Part shown: one piece after another, positions 1-7,706 of the stretch | Position numbering within the stretch: position 1 is the stretch's first letter | Layout: the number at the start of each line of letters is the position of its first letter | Assembly (NCBI GenBank): GCA_964629965.1 | Contig: CAZVRZ010000145.1 | Span: 1 to 12,944, forward strand | DNA length: 12,944 nt | Origin: CAZVRZ01 sp964629965 | GTDB taxonomy: Bacteria > Chloroflexota > Anaerolineae > Anaerolineales > UBA4823 | Direction of reading: 5' to 3' | Translations under genes and position numbers: made by a program | The notes under the pieces: model-generated | Database searches by the model: none | What the model was told of the DNA's origin: nothing | What the model saw: the letters and a program-made list of their open reading frames with translations, nothing else

Positions 1-156
1 TACCGAAGAAGGCCTCTTTTTTTCTCCCCACTCAGATGAGAATGTTAATGCCCTGCCCCGCTGACCGATACCCCATTTCCAAGGCTTTGGCCGGCGTTTA
101 CGGCCTGCCTATCACCACGCTCACTTTCCGCAATGACTATGCTTCCCTGCCAACCG
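1..156. other. Left-edge non-coding segment
   Basis: I recognise no gene here. The short ORFs on both strands have no homology that I can see and no good ribosome-binding site. On the plus strand a run of seven T (17-23) follows a GC-rich stretch, which could be the tail of a terminator whose left arm lies outside the window. A 5-bp stem (GGCCG 89-93, CGGCC 101-105) is too weak to call. On the minus strand no clear intrinsic terminator follows the methyltransferase stop codon at 157-159. Confidence 0.4.
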
Positions 157-1239
157 TCACAAATCACCCGCCATTTTTCCGGCTGTTTCCAGGTATTTCT
201 CACGCAAAGTGTCCAATACCAGCTTTTGGCCGCTGGCCTCATCACGGTAGTACCAGTGCTCCCAGCCATTGCAGGCAATATGCTTGAGTTCGCTGGCAAT
301 CTTATGAATCGATCCCGTCATCTCGTCACACCTGATCGATCCATTTGAAAGAATGACTGCCGTTTTTTCTGTTCCGTCGAAATAGAGCGCCTGCCCTGTC
401 TTAACATACCCATTTTCCAAGAGTCTGCCAAACGGCACACGCGGGCGGTTCCGCCGGTTGGCAAAGACATGCAAATCTGCGCAATATGGCTCATCCGGGA
501 TGGAGTCGATCCTTTCCTGGGCGATCTTGATGTAAGCCGGGTCGCGCTCGATGCCAATCCAATGCCGGTGCAGTTTCTTCGCCACCGCCCCGGTGGTTCC
601 ACTGCCAAAAAATGGATCCAGCACAACATCGCCCGGGTTCGAACTGGAGAGGAGCACGCGATAGATGATCGCTTCCGGCTTCTGGGTAGAGTGCGCCTTG
701 GAGCCGTTGAGCTTTACCCGTTCCTTGCCTGTACAGAGAGGAATTTCCCAATCGCTGCGCATTTGCAGACCATCATTGAGAGATTTCATGACATGGTGGT
801 TGAACGTATAGCGGGCGTCTTTATCCTTTTGCGCCCAGATCAATGTCTCATGAGCATTGGTAAACCGTACTCCCCTGAAGTTGGGCATAGGATTGGTTTT
901 GATCCACACCACATCATTGAGGATCCAATATCCCAAATCCATCAGCACCGTACCAACACGATAGATATTGTGATATGTGCCAATCACCCACAGCGTACCA
1001 GTATCCTTAAGCACCCGGCGGCAGGCGCCCAGCCAGGCGCACGTAAAGCGATCGTATTCCGCAAGACTGCCAAACCGATCCCAGGCATCATCTACTGCAG
1101 CTACCCTGGTATTATTAGGACGCCACAGTTCATTTCTTAATTGCAAATTATAGGGTGGGTCGGCAAACACCAGGTCAACCGACTTTTCCGGCAAGGAATT
1201 GATAACCTCAATGCAATCCCCTTGATAGATTTGATCCAA
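157..1239 (-). CDS. ccrM: CcrM-like DNA adenine-N6 methyltransferase (predicted GANTC)
   Basis: Predicted SAM-dependent adenine-N6 methyltransferase of the beta (DPPY) class, 360 aa, about the length of Caulobacter CcrM (358 aa). Motif IV DPPYNL is at 27-32. The SAM-binding DPFFGSGTTG is at 208-217, and TQKPE at 185-189 precedes it, as in this class. Stretches recalled from CcrM are nearly unchanged, including NPMPNF (117-122), NAHETLIWA (128-136), MRSDW (160-164) and IPLCTG (166-171). The C-terminal extension (about 265-330, with GSIHKI and NGW at 324-326) matches the CcrM/HinfI C-terminal domain that helps recognise GANTC. The start is TTG: a Shine-Dalgarno AAGGA sits 7 bases upstream and GDCIE follows immediately, as expected for the family. 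No endonuclease gene is adjacent, so it looks like an orphan, possibly epigenetic or cell-cycle enzyme. The family call is firm. The target site is inferred from similarity, and HinfI-type restriction-modification membership cannot be excluded beyond the left edge. Confidence 0.95.
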   Translation of the reverse strand: MDQIYQGDCIEVINSLPEKSVDLVFADPPYNLQLRNELWRPNNTRVAAVDDAWDRFGSLAEYDRFTCAWLGACRRVLKDTGTLWVIGTYHNIYRVGTVLMDLGYWILNDVVWIKTNPMPNFRGVRFTNAHETLIWAQKDKDARYTFNHHVMKSLNDGLQMRSDWEIPLCTGKERVKLNGSKAHSTQKPEAIIYRVLLSSSNPGDVVLDPFFGSGTTGAVAKKLHRHWIGIERDPAYIKIAQERIDSIPDEPYCADLHVFANRRNRPRVPFGRLLENGYVKTGQALYFDGTEKTAVILSNGSIRCDEMTGSIHKIASELKHIACNGWEHWYYRDEASGQKLVLDTLREKYLETAGKMAGDL

Positions 1240-1359
1240 GAAAAATTCCTTATGACTCGTTCACCAGGGCTGCTTCGCCTGGTGTTGGGCTGGCCCTAAA
1301 GGGCATCCTGCATGGCTTGTGGCAACATCGCCTTTTTATAATTAGCCAGGCTCTACCAG
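1240..1359 (-). promoter_or_regulatory. Leader region of the methyltransferase gene, with hairpin and GANTC site
   Basis: This 120-base gap lies between the hybrid kinase stop codon and the methyltransferase TTG start. On the minus strand it contains a TATAAA-like hexamer (1335-1340) without a convincing -35, a perfect 7-bp stem with a 9-base loop (1262-1284), one GANTC site read as GAGTC (1254-1258), and the Shine-Dalgarno AAGGA (1247-1251). The hairpin lacks a U-tract, so it is not an intrinsic terminator, and read-through from operon B is possible. A second small stem, GCCC-TAAA-GGGC, lies at 1293-1304. Confidence 0.35.
1262..1284 (-). repeat. Perfect 7-bp inverted repeat in the methyltransferase leader
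   Basis: CACCAGG (1262-1268) pairs perfectly with CCTGGTG (1278-1284) across a 9-base loop. It lies 22 bases upstream of the TTG start and 10 bases upstream of the Shine-Dalgarno sequence. No T-run follows on either strand. It could be an RNA hairpin affecting translation or a protein-binding palindrome; the sequence alone does not decide. Confidence 0.5.
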
Positions 1360-3471
1360 CTAGATCAGCGCCAGCAGCTCGGCTGCAGTGTAAGGCTTGA
1401 GAACAATATCCTTCACCCCACGTTTGAGAATGGCTGTAGCATTCTCGACGCTGGGCGCGGCCGAAACTACCAGCACCTTTTTGGCCACACCGGCCTTCTG
1501 CAAGGCTGCCAATACCGCGTCCAGGGGCATGCCATCGATGGCTTCGTCCACCAAGATCAGGCCGGGAGTTACAAGATCGACTCCTTCCACAGCCTGTTGC
1601 TGCTCAAAGCTCACGCCGGCGTCAGCAAATACCTGGCGAGCAGAGTGCGCCCAGGCATCATCATCATCGATCAACAACACCACCGGCGCGGAAGATGGCA
1701 CAGATGCCTGGACATCCGCCTTGGCTGCCACCGGAAGCAATATCTCGAATTCCGCCCCCTGGCCTTCCCGGCTGGAAGCCATAATTTGTCCATGCTGTTG
1801 AGCGATCACGTGCTGTACAGCCGTCAAGCCAAGCCCGGTGTGACCGGCGCCTTTGGAAGTGACAAAGGGAGCCCATATTTTCTCAAGCATCTCCGACGGA
1901 ATACCCGGACCATCATCTGCCACGCGCATCAGTACATAGTTATCGTCTGCCGGCATGATCTCAACCGTTATATGTTTCGCATTTGCTTCCATCGCATTCG
2001 TATACAGCTTCCCCAAGGCGCGGGTGAGTTGAACCGTATCGCTCAATGCCAATGGTGCAGCCGGGTCACATTGGATGTCCAGTCTCTTTGCCGGGATTGA
2101 AGCGAAATGCGCAGCGGCCTGGGCCACATCCAACAAATTTGTTGGGCGCGGCTTTTGTTCGCGCGCCTGGCCCAGCAAGCTCTCTTTCACCGCCACAATC
2201 AAGTTGGCATTTTCTGCCACCATCGCCAGGTCTTCGCGCAGCGAGGCCAGGTCAGGTTTATCACTTTCCAGGTCGGCCTGCATGCGAGCCGCAGCGGTAG
2301 TAATCGGCAGCGCTTTGTTGCCGATCCAATGGATGGCACTGGTGGTAGCAGTGGTAAGCGCTTCAAAAGTCTTGGTGCGCACGATCTCCGCATGAGCTGC
2401 CTCCAGATCGCGCATCAATTGCGCGTTGGTAATCGCCACTGCCAGTTGATCTGCCATAGTTTGTAAGGTGAGAATATCATCGCTGCTAAAGGCGCGTTCT
2501 TCTACCGATTGAACGGTCACTGCGCCGAGCATCTTGTTGCCCACCCGCAGCGGCAGTGCCATCTCAGAGCGCGTATCCGGCAGGATAGGGTTCTTAAAAT
2601 GCACCCGCTCTTCGCCCACATCTAGAGCAATACGGGCCTCACCCAGGGCAGTAGCCATACCTACCATAGAATGCCCGCCAACCTTCAGCCGGTGTTCCTG
2701 GGCCAACATAGAGCGTCCTGCCTCGCCATAACCAGCTCGCAGCACAGCCCATTCCCCGCTCTCATCCAGCAAGAAAACGCCGGCATAATAAAAACCATAG
2801 GCCTGACATATGATATCCACCATCTGCGGCAGCAGTTCGTGCAAAGAGAGAATTGAAGTGACCTGCCTGCCAACCTGGCCGGCGGCATGGAAAAGCCGGG
2901 CACGCCGCTCAGACTGGCGCAGCACTTCGCGGTTTTGGCGGTTCACGCGCGCATTACGCACCGCCACGGCTAGCTGAGCCGCCACCCCCTGCAAAGCAGC
3001 CACATCCTCTGGCGTAAAGGCATTGACCTTGGTACTCTGCATCGTCAATGCACCCACCACCTCATCGCCTACCACCAACGGTAGGGCCATTTCAGAGCGC
3101 GCTTCGGGCAGGTGCAACGCAGGGTTGCGTGCAGGATCCATTTTTGCATCGACATCCGCCGTAATGCGCGCCGCGCGCAAGCGAACAACCTGCGCAGCCA
3201 ACGAATTCCCGCTCAGGTTCTGCTTGGCGCCGTCTTCCAGAATAGGTCGGTCGACAGGCTGGTGAGCAGAACGCAACACCAGCGCCCGGCCACTTTCGTC
3301 CAGCAATAAAACAGCGGCAAAGGGATAATCCAGATGCTCGCATATCAGATCAACCACGCGCTGCTGCAGGTCTTCCAGGGTTAGGATAGCAGCCACAGAC
3401 CGGGCCACGCCGGCCGTCAGGCGTAATAAATTGGCCTGGTGTTCACGAGAAGCAGAAGCTAATGTAGTCAT
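1360..3471 (-). CDS. GAF-GAF hybrid sensor histidine kinase with C-terminal receiver
   Basis: Cytoplasmic hybrid kinase of 703 aa with no membrane segment. GAF1 spans about 25-175 and GAF2 about 200-352. They are clearly related to each other: each carries a SEMALPL segment (126-132 and 302-308) followed by an A(L/V)T(M/V)QS strand. A helical dimerisation region follows, with the putative phospho-acceptor H381 in IHWIGNKALPI and a second helix containing AVKESLLG. The ATPase domain has N492 in LYTNAMEAN, DDGPGIP at 519-525 and GLGL at 546-549. The receiver (596-703) has an acidic cluster (D602-D605), phospho-acceptor D642, S670 and K692, but lacks the usual MP after the aspartate and has a short alpha2-beta3 stretch. 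The ATG start has AAGGAG 8 bases upstream. It is the last gene of operon B, 17 bases after the single-domain receiver, so it may exchange phosphoryl groups with that protein. The GAF ligand is unknown. Confidence 0.93.
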   Translation of the reverse strand: MTTLASASREHQANLLRLTAGVARSVAAILTLEDLQQRVVDLICEHLDYPFAAVLLLDESGRALVLRSAHQPVDRPILEDGAKQNLSGNSLAAQVVRLRAARITADVDAKMDPARNPALHLPEARSEMALPLVVGDEVVGALTMQSTKVNAFTPEDVAALQGVAAQLAVAVRNARVNRQNREVLRQSERRARLFHAAGQVGRQVTSILSLHELLPQMVDIICQAYGFYYAGVFLLDESGEWAVLRAGYGEAGRSMLAQEHRLKVGGHSMVGMATALGEARIALDVGEERVHFKNPILPDTRSEMALPLRVGNKMLGAVTVQSVEERAFSSDDILTLQTMADQLAVAITNAQLMRDLEAAHAEIVRTKTFEALTTATTSAIHWIGNKALPITTAAARMQADLESDKPDLASLREDLAMVAENANLIVAVKESLLGQAREQKPRPTNLLDVAQAAAHFASIPAKRLDIQCDPAAPLALSDTVQLTRALGKLYTNAMEANAKHITVEIMPADDNYVLMRVADDGPGIPSEMLEKIWAPFVTSKGAGHTGLGLTAVQHVIAQQHGQIMASSREGQGAEFEILLPVAAKADVQASVPSSAPVVLLIDDDDAWAHSARQVFADAGVSFEQQQAVEGVDLVTPGLILVDEAIDGMPLDAVLAALQKAGVAKKVLVVSAAPSVENATAILKRGVKDIVLKPYTAAELLALI

Positions 3472-3488
3472 TGCATTTTCTCCTTGGT

Positions 3489-3884
3489 TTATTTCAGAAT
3501 TTCCTGGATCTGTTCCAGCAAGGCCTGCTCGCGCCCCTTGACGGCATACCCCAGCGCCCCGCGCCCCATGGCATCGCGGGCCTTATTCACCTCGTCATAA
3601 GCCGTCAGGATGATAATCGCCAGGTCGGGCTGCGCCTGGCGTAGCTGACTGAGCAGGTCCAGCCCTGCGCCAGACGCCTCAATGCCATCAAAACCCGGCA
3701 TATTCAGATCGAGCACCGCCGCAGCAAACGGCTCCAGAGCAACCAGCGCCTTCTGCGCCACGTCCAGTCCCTCCTGGCAGTTAGCAGCAATCTGCACATC
3801 AAAACCAGCGCGCTCCAACGTCTTTTGCATCGAGCGCAGCACCAGAGGTTCATCATCTACCAACAAAATCCTCTTTACTTGCAT
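3489..3884 (-). CDS. Single-domain response regulator (receiver only)
   Basis: Stand-alone CheY-like receiver of 131 aa. The acidic pair is D10-D11 in LLVDDEP, the phospho-acceptor D59 is in VLDLNMP, T94 is in LTAYD and the conserved lysine K116 is in AVKGRE. An insertion after the phospho-aspartate loop (EASGAGLDLL) lengthens the beta3-alpha3 region slightly. There is no output domain, so it probably acts as a phosphotransfer intermediate or by protein contact. The start at 3884 is preferred because AAAGGA lies about 8 bases upstream and the receiver fold begins at once. An upstream in-frame ATG at 3914 would add ten charged residues and has a poorer ribosome-binding site. The gene sits between two kinases, 54 bases after the first and 17 before the second, so both are candidate partners. 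Confidence 0.93.
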   Translation of the reverse strand: MQVKRILLVDDEPLVLRSMQKTLERAGFDVQIAANCQEGLDVAQKALVALEPFAAAVLDLNMPGFDGIEASGAGLDLLSQLRQAQPDLAIIILTAYDEVNKARDAMGRGALGYAVKGREQALLEQIQEILK

Positions 3885-3938
3885 CGTTTTCTTCCTTTCA
3901 CCTTGGATTACCATGTCTTCTTGCCGCTTATTCCCATT

Positions 3939-5831
3939 TTACTCAGGAACAGGGATAAGGACAATGAAAGTTGCCCCTTGCCCCACTTCGGTTTCCACCG
4001 TGATCCGTCCGCCCAATTGATTAATGATCTTCATACAAGCTGAAAGGCCAAGTCCGGTGCCGCCGTGATCACCTTTGGTAGTAAAAAAGGAAACCCAGAT
4101 CTTGTCCACGATCTCGGGCGGGATACCCGGGCCATTATCGCAAATTTCCGTACGGATGAAATATGGATCATCATCCATAAAGGCCCGCACAATGATGAGT
4201 GGCTCGGATACCCGGTGAAGAGCTTCCCAGGCATTCTTGATAAGGTTGTTATACACCTGGCCCAACTGACTGGCATCGGCGCGCACCTTGGGCAACCCCG
4301 AGGCAAATTCAGTCTGCACCACATCCGCAGGCAGGTTCATCTGGAAGATCACTTGGTTGATCAATTCCGGCAAGCTCAATTCAACGAGTTTTTGCAGGCG
4401 CACCGGCCCCAGAAAATCTTCCTTCACTGCCAGGATAGCCGTTGCGCTCTGCTCAATAATCATCAGGTCTTCCAGGATGGACTCCAACCCGCCCAGGCGC
4501 TCGAGCTGGCGCGGCGAAAAAGCAGCCAGGCGCTGCGCTTCGGCTGCCAGGTCCAGGCTGGCAGATTGAGCCTGCGGAAGAATGCGCTGCACCAGGGCAG
4601 CCAACGGATGGCCTGCGCGCTGCTCGGGCGACAAGTTTTGTAATTCCAGGCAGGCAGCCAACAGGCCAGCCACATCTTCGCGCACGCGCTTGGCGCTGGA
4701 GGGGATAGGAGCAGCCTTATTGCCCACCCAATGAATGGTTTCACCGGTCGCCGCAGCGATTGCCTCGAAGGTTTTAGTACGCAGCAGTTGGCGGTTAGCA
4801 TTGTCAAGGTCTTGCAGCGTGCGAGCGTTCTTAATGGCAATCGCCACTTGGTTCGCCAGCGATTGCAAGGCAGTCATATCATCTTCGCTAAAACCATCCT
4901 GCTGGGAGCTGTGCACCGAAAGGGCGCCCAAGACCACATCGTTGACAACCAGGGGCAGCGCCAGGCGGGAAATGCTATCTGGCAGGAGAGCGCTCAACTC
5001 AACGGGCAGCGGGCTGCGATCGAGCAGGGCTAGTTGCGGTTGGCGAGTGTGGATGACAGCAGCTATATTATTTTCATCACTCAGCAAAAACGTGAACTTC
5101 TGCGCGAGCAGTGCCGTCCCGGCACTACCGCTGCCGGCACGCAGGGTTACGCTCTCACTGCCGGGTTCGCACAAATAGATCGAAGCAAAGTAAAACTGAT
5201 ACTGGTCTACGATCGCGTCAACCGTGACGCGCAGCAGCTCATCCAGGTCAAGGATCGAGCTGATCACGTGGCTGACGCGAGAGGCCGCCTCGAGCAGCCG
5301 CTGGCGGCGCCGCAGCCAGGCAATCAACTGCTGGTTCTGAGAGTTCAACTCGGCGTTGAGATGCAAAGAGCGGGTGAGCTCGCGCAGTCTCAATTCCAAC
5401 GTAGCCACGGTCTCCTGCAAGAACTCCTGGCGCGCTTTTTCCAGATCGGGCAAAGTCTCGCGTTTGCCATGCAAAAACTCGGCCACCTCATCCGGAAAAG
5501 TATCCACATCCAGCGGCTTGGTCATATAACCGTCGCAGCCAGCAGCCAGGGCGCGCTGGCGAGCCTCTGGAGTCAGGTCTGCCGAGAAAGCGACCAAAAC
5601 CGCCGATGGCGCCAGCGCCTTAAGCCGGGCAGCCACCTGCCAGCCGCTCATAGTAGGCATATTGATATCGATCAGCACCAGGTTGGGGCGGAACTGCGGC
5701 GCCTGCTCCAGGCCATCCAAAGGATCGCTGGCAACGGCCACTTCATATCCTGCTGCCACCAACACGCGTTGGACCAGCGAGCGGGCTGTGGGTGTATCGT
5801 CAATATAGAAAATTCTGGCAGGTGCTGTCAC
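3939..5831 (-). CDS. Receiver-GAF sensor histidine kinase
   Basis: Cytoplasmic kinase of 630 aa with an N-terminal receiver (about 5-122): D11-D12, phospho-acceptor D55 in LIDINMP, S83 and K105. A coiled-coil linker (about 128-185) leads to one GAF domain (about 187-340). The dimerisation helix carries the putative phospho-acceptor H367 in IHWVGNKAAPI, almost identical to the H-box of the downstream hybrid kinase. AVKEDFLG in the second helix also matches that kinase, but about 55 more residues lie between H-box and N-box here. The ATPase domain has N533, DNGPGIP (565-571) and GTGLGL (591-596). The start is GTG, placed directly before the receiver fold; no better start is available, and the ribosome-binding site is weak (GGGT about 6-8 bases upstream). 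It is the first gene of operon B. The input aspartate suggests control by another kinase before it signals onward. Confidence 0.93.
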   Translation of the reverse strand: MTAPARIFYIDDTPTARSLVQRVLVAAGYEVAVASDPLDGLEQAPQFRPNLVLIDINMPTMSGWQVAARLKALAPSAVLVAFSADLTPEARQRALAAGCDGYMTKPLDVDTFPDEVAEFLHGKRETLPDLEKARQEFLQETVATLELRLRELTRSLHLNAELNSQNQQLIAWLRRRQRLLEAASRVSHVISSILDLDELLRVTVDAIVDQYQFYFASIYLCEPGSESVTLRAGSGSAGTALLAQKFTFLLSDENNIAAVIHTRQPQLALLDRSPLPVELSALLPDSISRLALPLVVNDVVLGALSVHSSQQDGFSEDDMTALQSLANQVAIAIKNARTLQDLDNANRQLLRTKTFEAIAAATGETIHWVGNKAAPIPSSAKRVREDVAGLLAACLELQNLSPEQRAGHPLAALVQRILPQAQSASLDLAAEAQRLAAFSPRQLERLGGLESILEDLMIIEQSATAILAVKEDFLGPVRLQKLVELSLPELINQVIFQMNLPADVVQTEFASGLPKVRADASQLGQVYNNLIKNAWEALHRVSEPLIIVRAFMDDDPYFIRTEICDNGPGIPPEIVDKIWVSFFTTKGDHGGTGLGLSACMKIINQLGGRITVETEVGQGATFIVLIPVPE

Positions 5832-5955
5832 GTTTTACCCATCGTATTGATCATTTATGCAAAAAATAATGCCAATCATCTTGATTAAAAATCAAATTAT
5901 GATATACTATTTTTGTCTGCGCCCGACCTGCCCCCCTCAGGCCGGGTGCAGATAT
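5832..5955 (-). promoter_or_regulatory. Intergenic region with candidate promoter for operon B
   Basis: This 124-base AT-rich gap separates the two signalling operons. On the minus strand a possible -35 TTGATT (5890-5895) and -10 CATTAT (5866-5871) are 18 bases apart. Other -10-like hexamers lie nearby, including CATAAT at 5896-5901. The -35 overlaps a perfect palindrome, TTGATT-AAA-AATCAA on the plus strand (5881-5895), which could be an operator. The assignment rests on hexamer similarity only. Confidence 0.3.
5919..5949 (-). terminator. GC-rich hairpin after the HD-GYP gene
   Basis: Two 12-base arms (5919-5930 and 5938-5949) pair with one mismatch and one G-U wobble around a 7-base G-rich loop on the minus-strand RNA. 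The hairpin begins 6 bases after the HD-GYP stop codon. The RNA downstream is A-rich (AGACAAAAA) rather than U-rich, so it is not a canonical intrinsic terminator. It may protect the 3' end of the operon A transcript or terminate weakly. Confidence 0.35.
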
Positions 5956-7680
5956 TTAACCCAACTTTTCTTCCGCGTTTTTCTCTTTTACACTCCTTCG
6001 ATATACTTCCCGCTGTTGCTGCGTCAAGATGCCGCCTCTCACGTACGCTCTTTGCAACGCTTCTACGCACTGCCTGTCGTATTCGGAATCGATACCCTGG
6101 GAGATCAGATCGAGCGTTTCCTCCGCCGATTGTGATTTGCGATAAGGGCGGTTGGAAGTTAGGGCATCAAACACATCTGCCACGGCCACAATACGCCCGA
6201 AGAGTGAAATTTGCTCACCCTTTAACCCGGTAGGATAGCCCTGCCCGTCCAGCCGTTCGTGGTGTTCTGCCATTGCCGGGAGCTCAGCGTGCAGCATGCG
6301 CACCTGCCCCATGATGCGCGCCCCAATGGCAGGGTGGTTTTTCATGATCTCATACTCGGTCTCGGTCAGTTTGTCAGGCTTTGCCAGGATCGAATCAGGG
6401 ATGCCAATCTTGCCTACGTCATGCAGCAGGCTGCCGATCCGCAGACGGTGGATCATCTCAGGCGGCATGTTTAATTCGCGGCCCATCTCCACAGCAAAAT
6501 CACTCACACGCTGCGAATGACCTTCCGTGTAAGGATCCTTGGCATCGATGGCCGCAGCCAGCGCCTGGATCACGTCCATAAAGAGCTGCGTACTCTCGCT
6601 GTACAGCGTAGCAATTTCCAGCACCGTGGCAGCCTGGTTAGCCAACGTCTCCAACACCTGGGCGTCTTCCCCATCGAAAGTCCCCAGAATCTTGTTGACC
6701 GCCTCAAAACCGCCAATGACGCGCTGCTTGATAATGCCGCGTTCGCCACCCAGGATAACTTCGCGCGTGCTCAGCGGCACTGCCAGGATGGCGCGCGTAT
6801 TGAAACCAATGGCCTGGTCCACCGAGCCGTAATGTCGCTCGTCACGGCTGACATCGGGCACCAACACCGTTTTTCCCGACTCGATCACATGACCAATAAT
6901 ACCCTTGCCTGCCGGGACGCGCACCTGGTCCAGGCTCAATTCGGCATTTACATTATTCGCCAGGTGCAAGGTGATGTCACCTTGTTTCTCATCCACCAGG
7001 AAGAGCGAGCTGGCCTCGGCATTGATCACCTCTCTGGCATACTTTAACATCATCTGCAAGATTTGATCTCGATCCAGAGTAGATCCGATCCGACCAAACA
7101 TATTGATCAAGGTACCCAGGCGCTCACCACGCTGTCTCTCCGCCTCCAACTCAACAGTCTTATAGATATCGGAACTCAGCCGGTTCAATACAAGCTGCAA
7201 AGTTTCCCATTCAAATATCTGGTGATCTAGCAAAAGCACCACCCCAATACTTTCGATGCCTGACATCAGCGGCAAACACAGAGCGGTCTGCGCCTGGATA
7301 GAACGCAGCTCGTCCGGCATTTCTTGCCACAGCAGATCTTCGACCAAGCTGCCGACCAAGGTAGGCAGGTGCAGGCGAAACGCCGCTCCCAGGGTGCCCC
7401 GGTCTAGCGGCATACGTTGATCGACAGCCAGCGATGGGATATCCCCTCTTGCCACTTTGAAAACCAAGTGGCCGGTAGGCTTTTCCTGCAGAAAAATCAT
7501 ACCGCCCCTGGAGCAGCAGATATCCAGAATAAGTTCTAAAGTTTGGTCAAGCAAGGTACCCAGGTGAGTTGTTACAGCAATCTGGTTGGCCCGTTCCAGC
7601 AGCCGCGCCAAGTGAATGGTTGTCTCCCCCATCGCCTGCCTTTCGGAAGGAAGGTCTACTGGGGGCGGCATCTCAACCAT
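5956..7680 (-). CDS. GAF-GAF-HD-GYP cyclic-di-GMP phosphodiesterase
   Basis: Predicted c-di-GMP-hydrolysing phosphodiesterase of 574 aa. Two N-terminal GAF domains (about 20-170 and 190-362) would tune activity by small-ligand or redox binding. The HD-GYP domain (about 368-550) is complete: GHSQRV with H388, LLHDVGKIGI with the HD pair 420-421, NHP (448-450), HH at 473-474 and DGQGYP ending in the GYP at 481-483. These are the metal and substrate residues of the family, so activity is expected. The ATG at 7680 is chosen because GAGGG lies about 6 bases upstream and the initiation sequence GCGCCTATG also precedes the heme kinase start. An alternative GTG at 7710 overlaps the MscS stop codon as GTGA and would add ten residues; another ATG lies at 7632. 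It is the last gene of operon A, after the channel and the heme kinase, and so is the likely effector of that unit. There is no receiver, so control by the kinase would have to be indirect. Confidence 0.94.
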   Translation of the reverse strand: MVEMPPPVDLPSERQAMGETTIHLARLLERANQIAVTTHLGTLLDQTLELILDICCSRGGMIFLQEKPTGHLVFKVARGDIPSLAVDQRMPLDRGTLGAAFRLHLPTLVGSLVEDLLWQEMPDELRSIQAQTALCLPLMSGIESIGVVLLLDHQIFEWETLQLVLNRLSSDIYKTVELEAERQRGERLGTLINMFGRIGSTLDRDQILQMMLKYAREVINAEASSLFLVDEKQGDITLHLANNVNAELSLDQVRVPAGKGIIGHVIESGKTVLVPDVSRDERHYGSVDQAIGFNTRAILAVPLSTREVILGGERGIIKQRVIGGFEAVNKILGTFDGEDAQVLETLANQAATVLEIATLYSESTQLFMDVIQALAAAIDAKDPYTEGHSQRVSDFAVEMGRELNMPPEMIHRLRIGSLLHDVGKIGIPDSILAKPDKLTETEYEIMKNHPAIGARIMGQVRMLHAELPAMAEHHERLDGQGYPTGLKGEQISLFGRIVAVADVFDALTSNRPYRKSQSAEETLDLISQGIDSEYDRQCVEALQRAYVRGGILTQQQREVYRRSVKEKNAEEKLG

Positions 7681-7706
7681 AGGCGCCCTCAGGCCATGCA
7701 GCGCAA

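Noticed and set aside
11..23. GC-rich stretch followed by seven T on the plus strand, terminator-like
   Set aside because: Any matching left arm lies outside the window, so a hairpin cannot be shown.
469..1140. 223-codon open frame on the plus strand
   Set aside because: It is antisense to the methyltransferase catalytic domain, whose motifs are unmistakable. The frame has no family match.
5828..5842. Four-codon minus-strand ORF (MGKT) whose stop overlaps the GTG start of the receiver-GAF kinase
   Set aside because: The GTGA overlap is suggestive of coupling, but the mini-ORF has no Shine-Dalgarno and is short enough to be chance.
5034..5888. 284-codon open frame on the plus strand
   Set aside because: It is antisense to the receiver and GAF domains of the minus-strand kinase, has no recognisable domain and no good ribosome-binding site. 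It is a shadow of a GC-rich coding gene.
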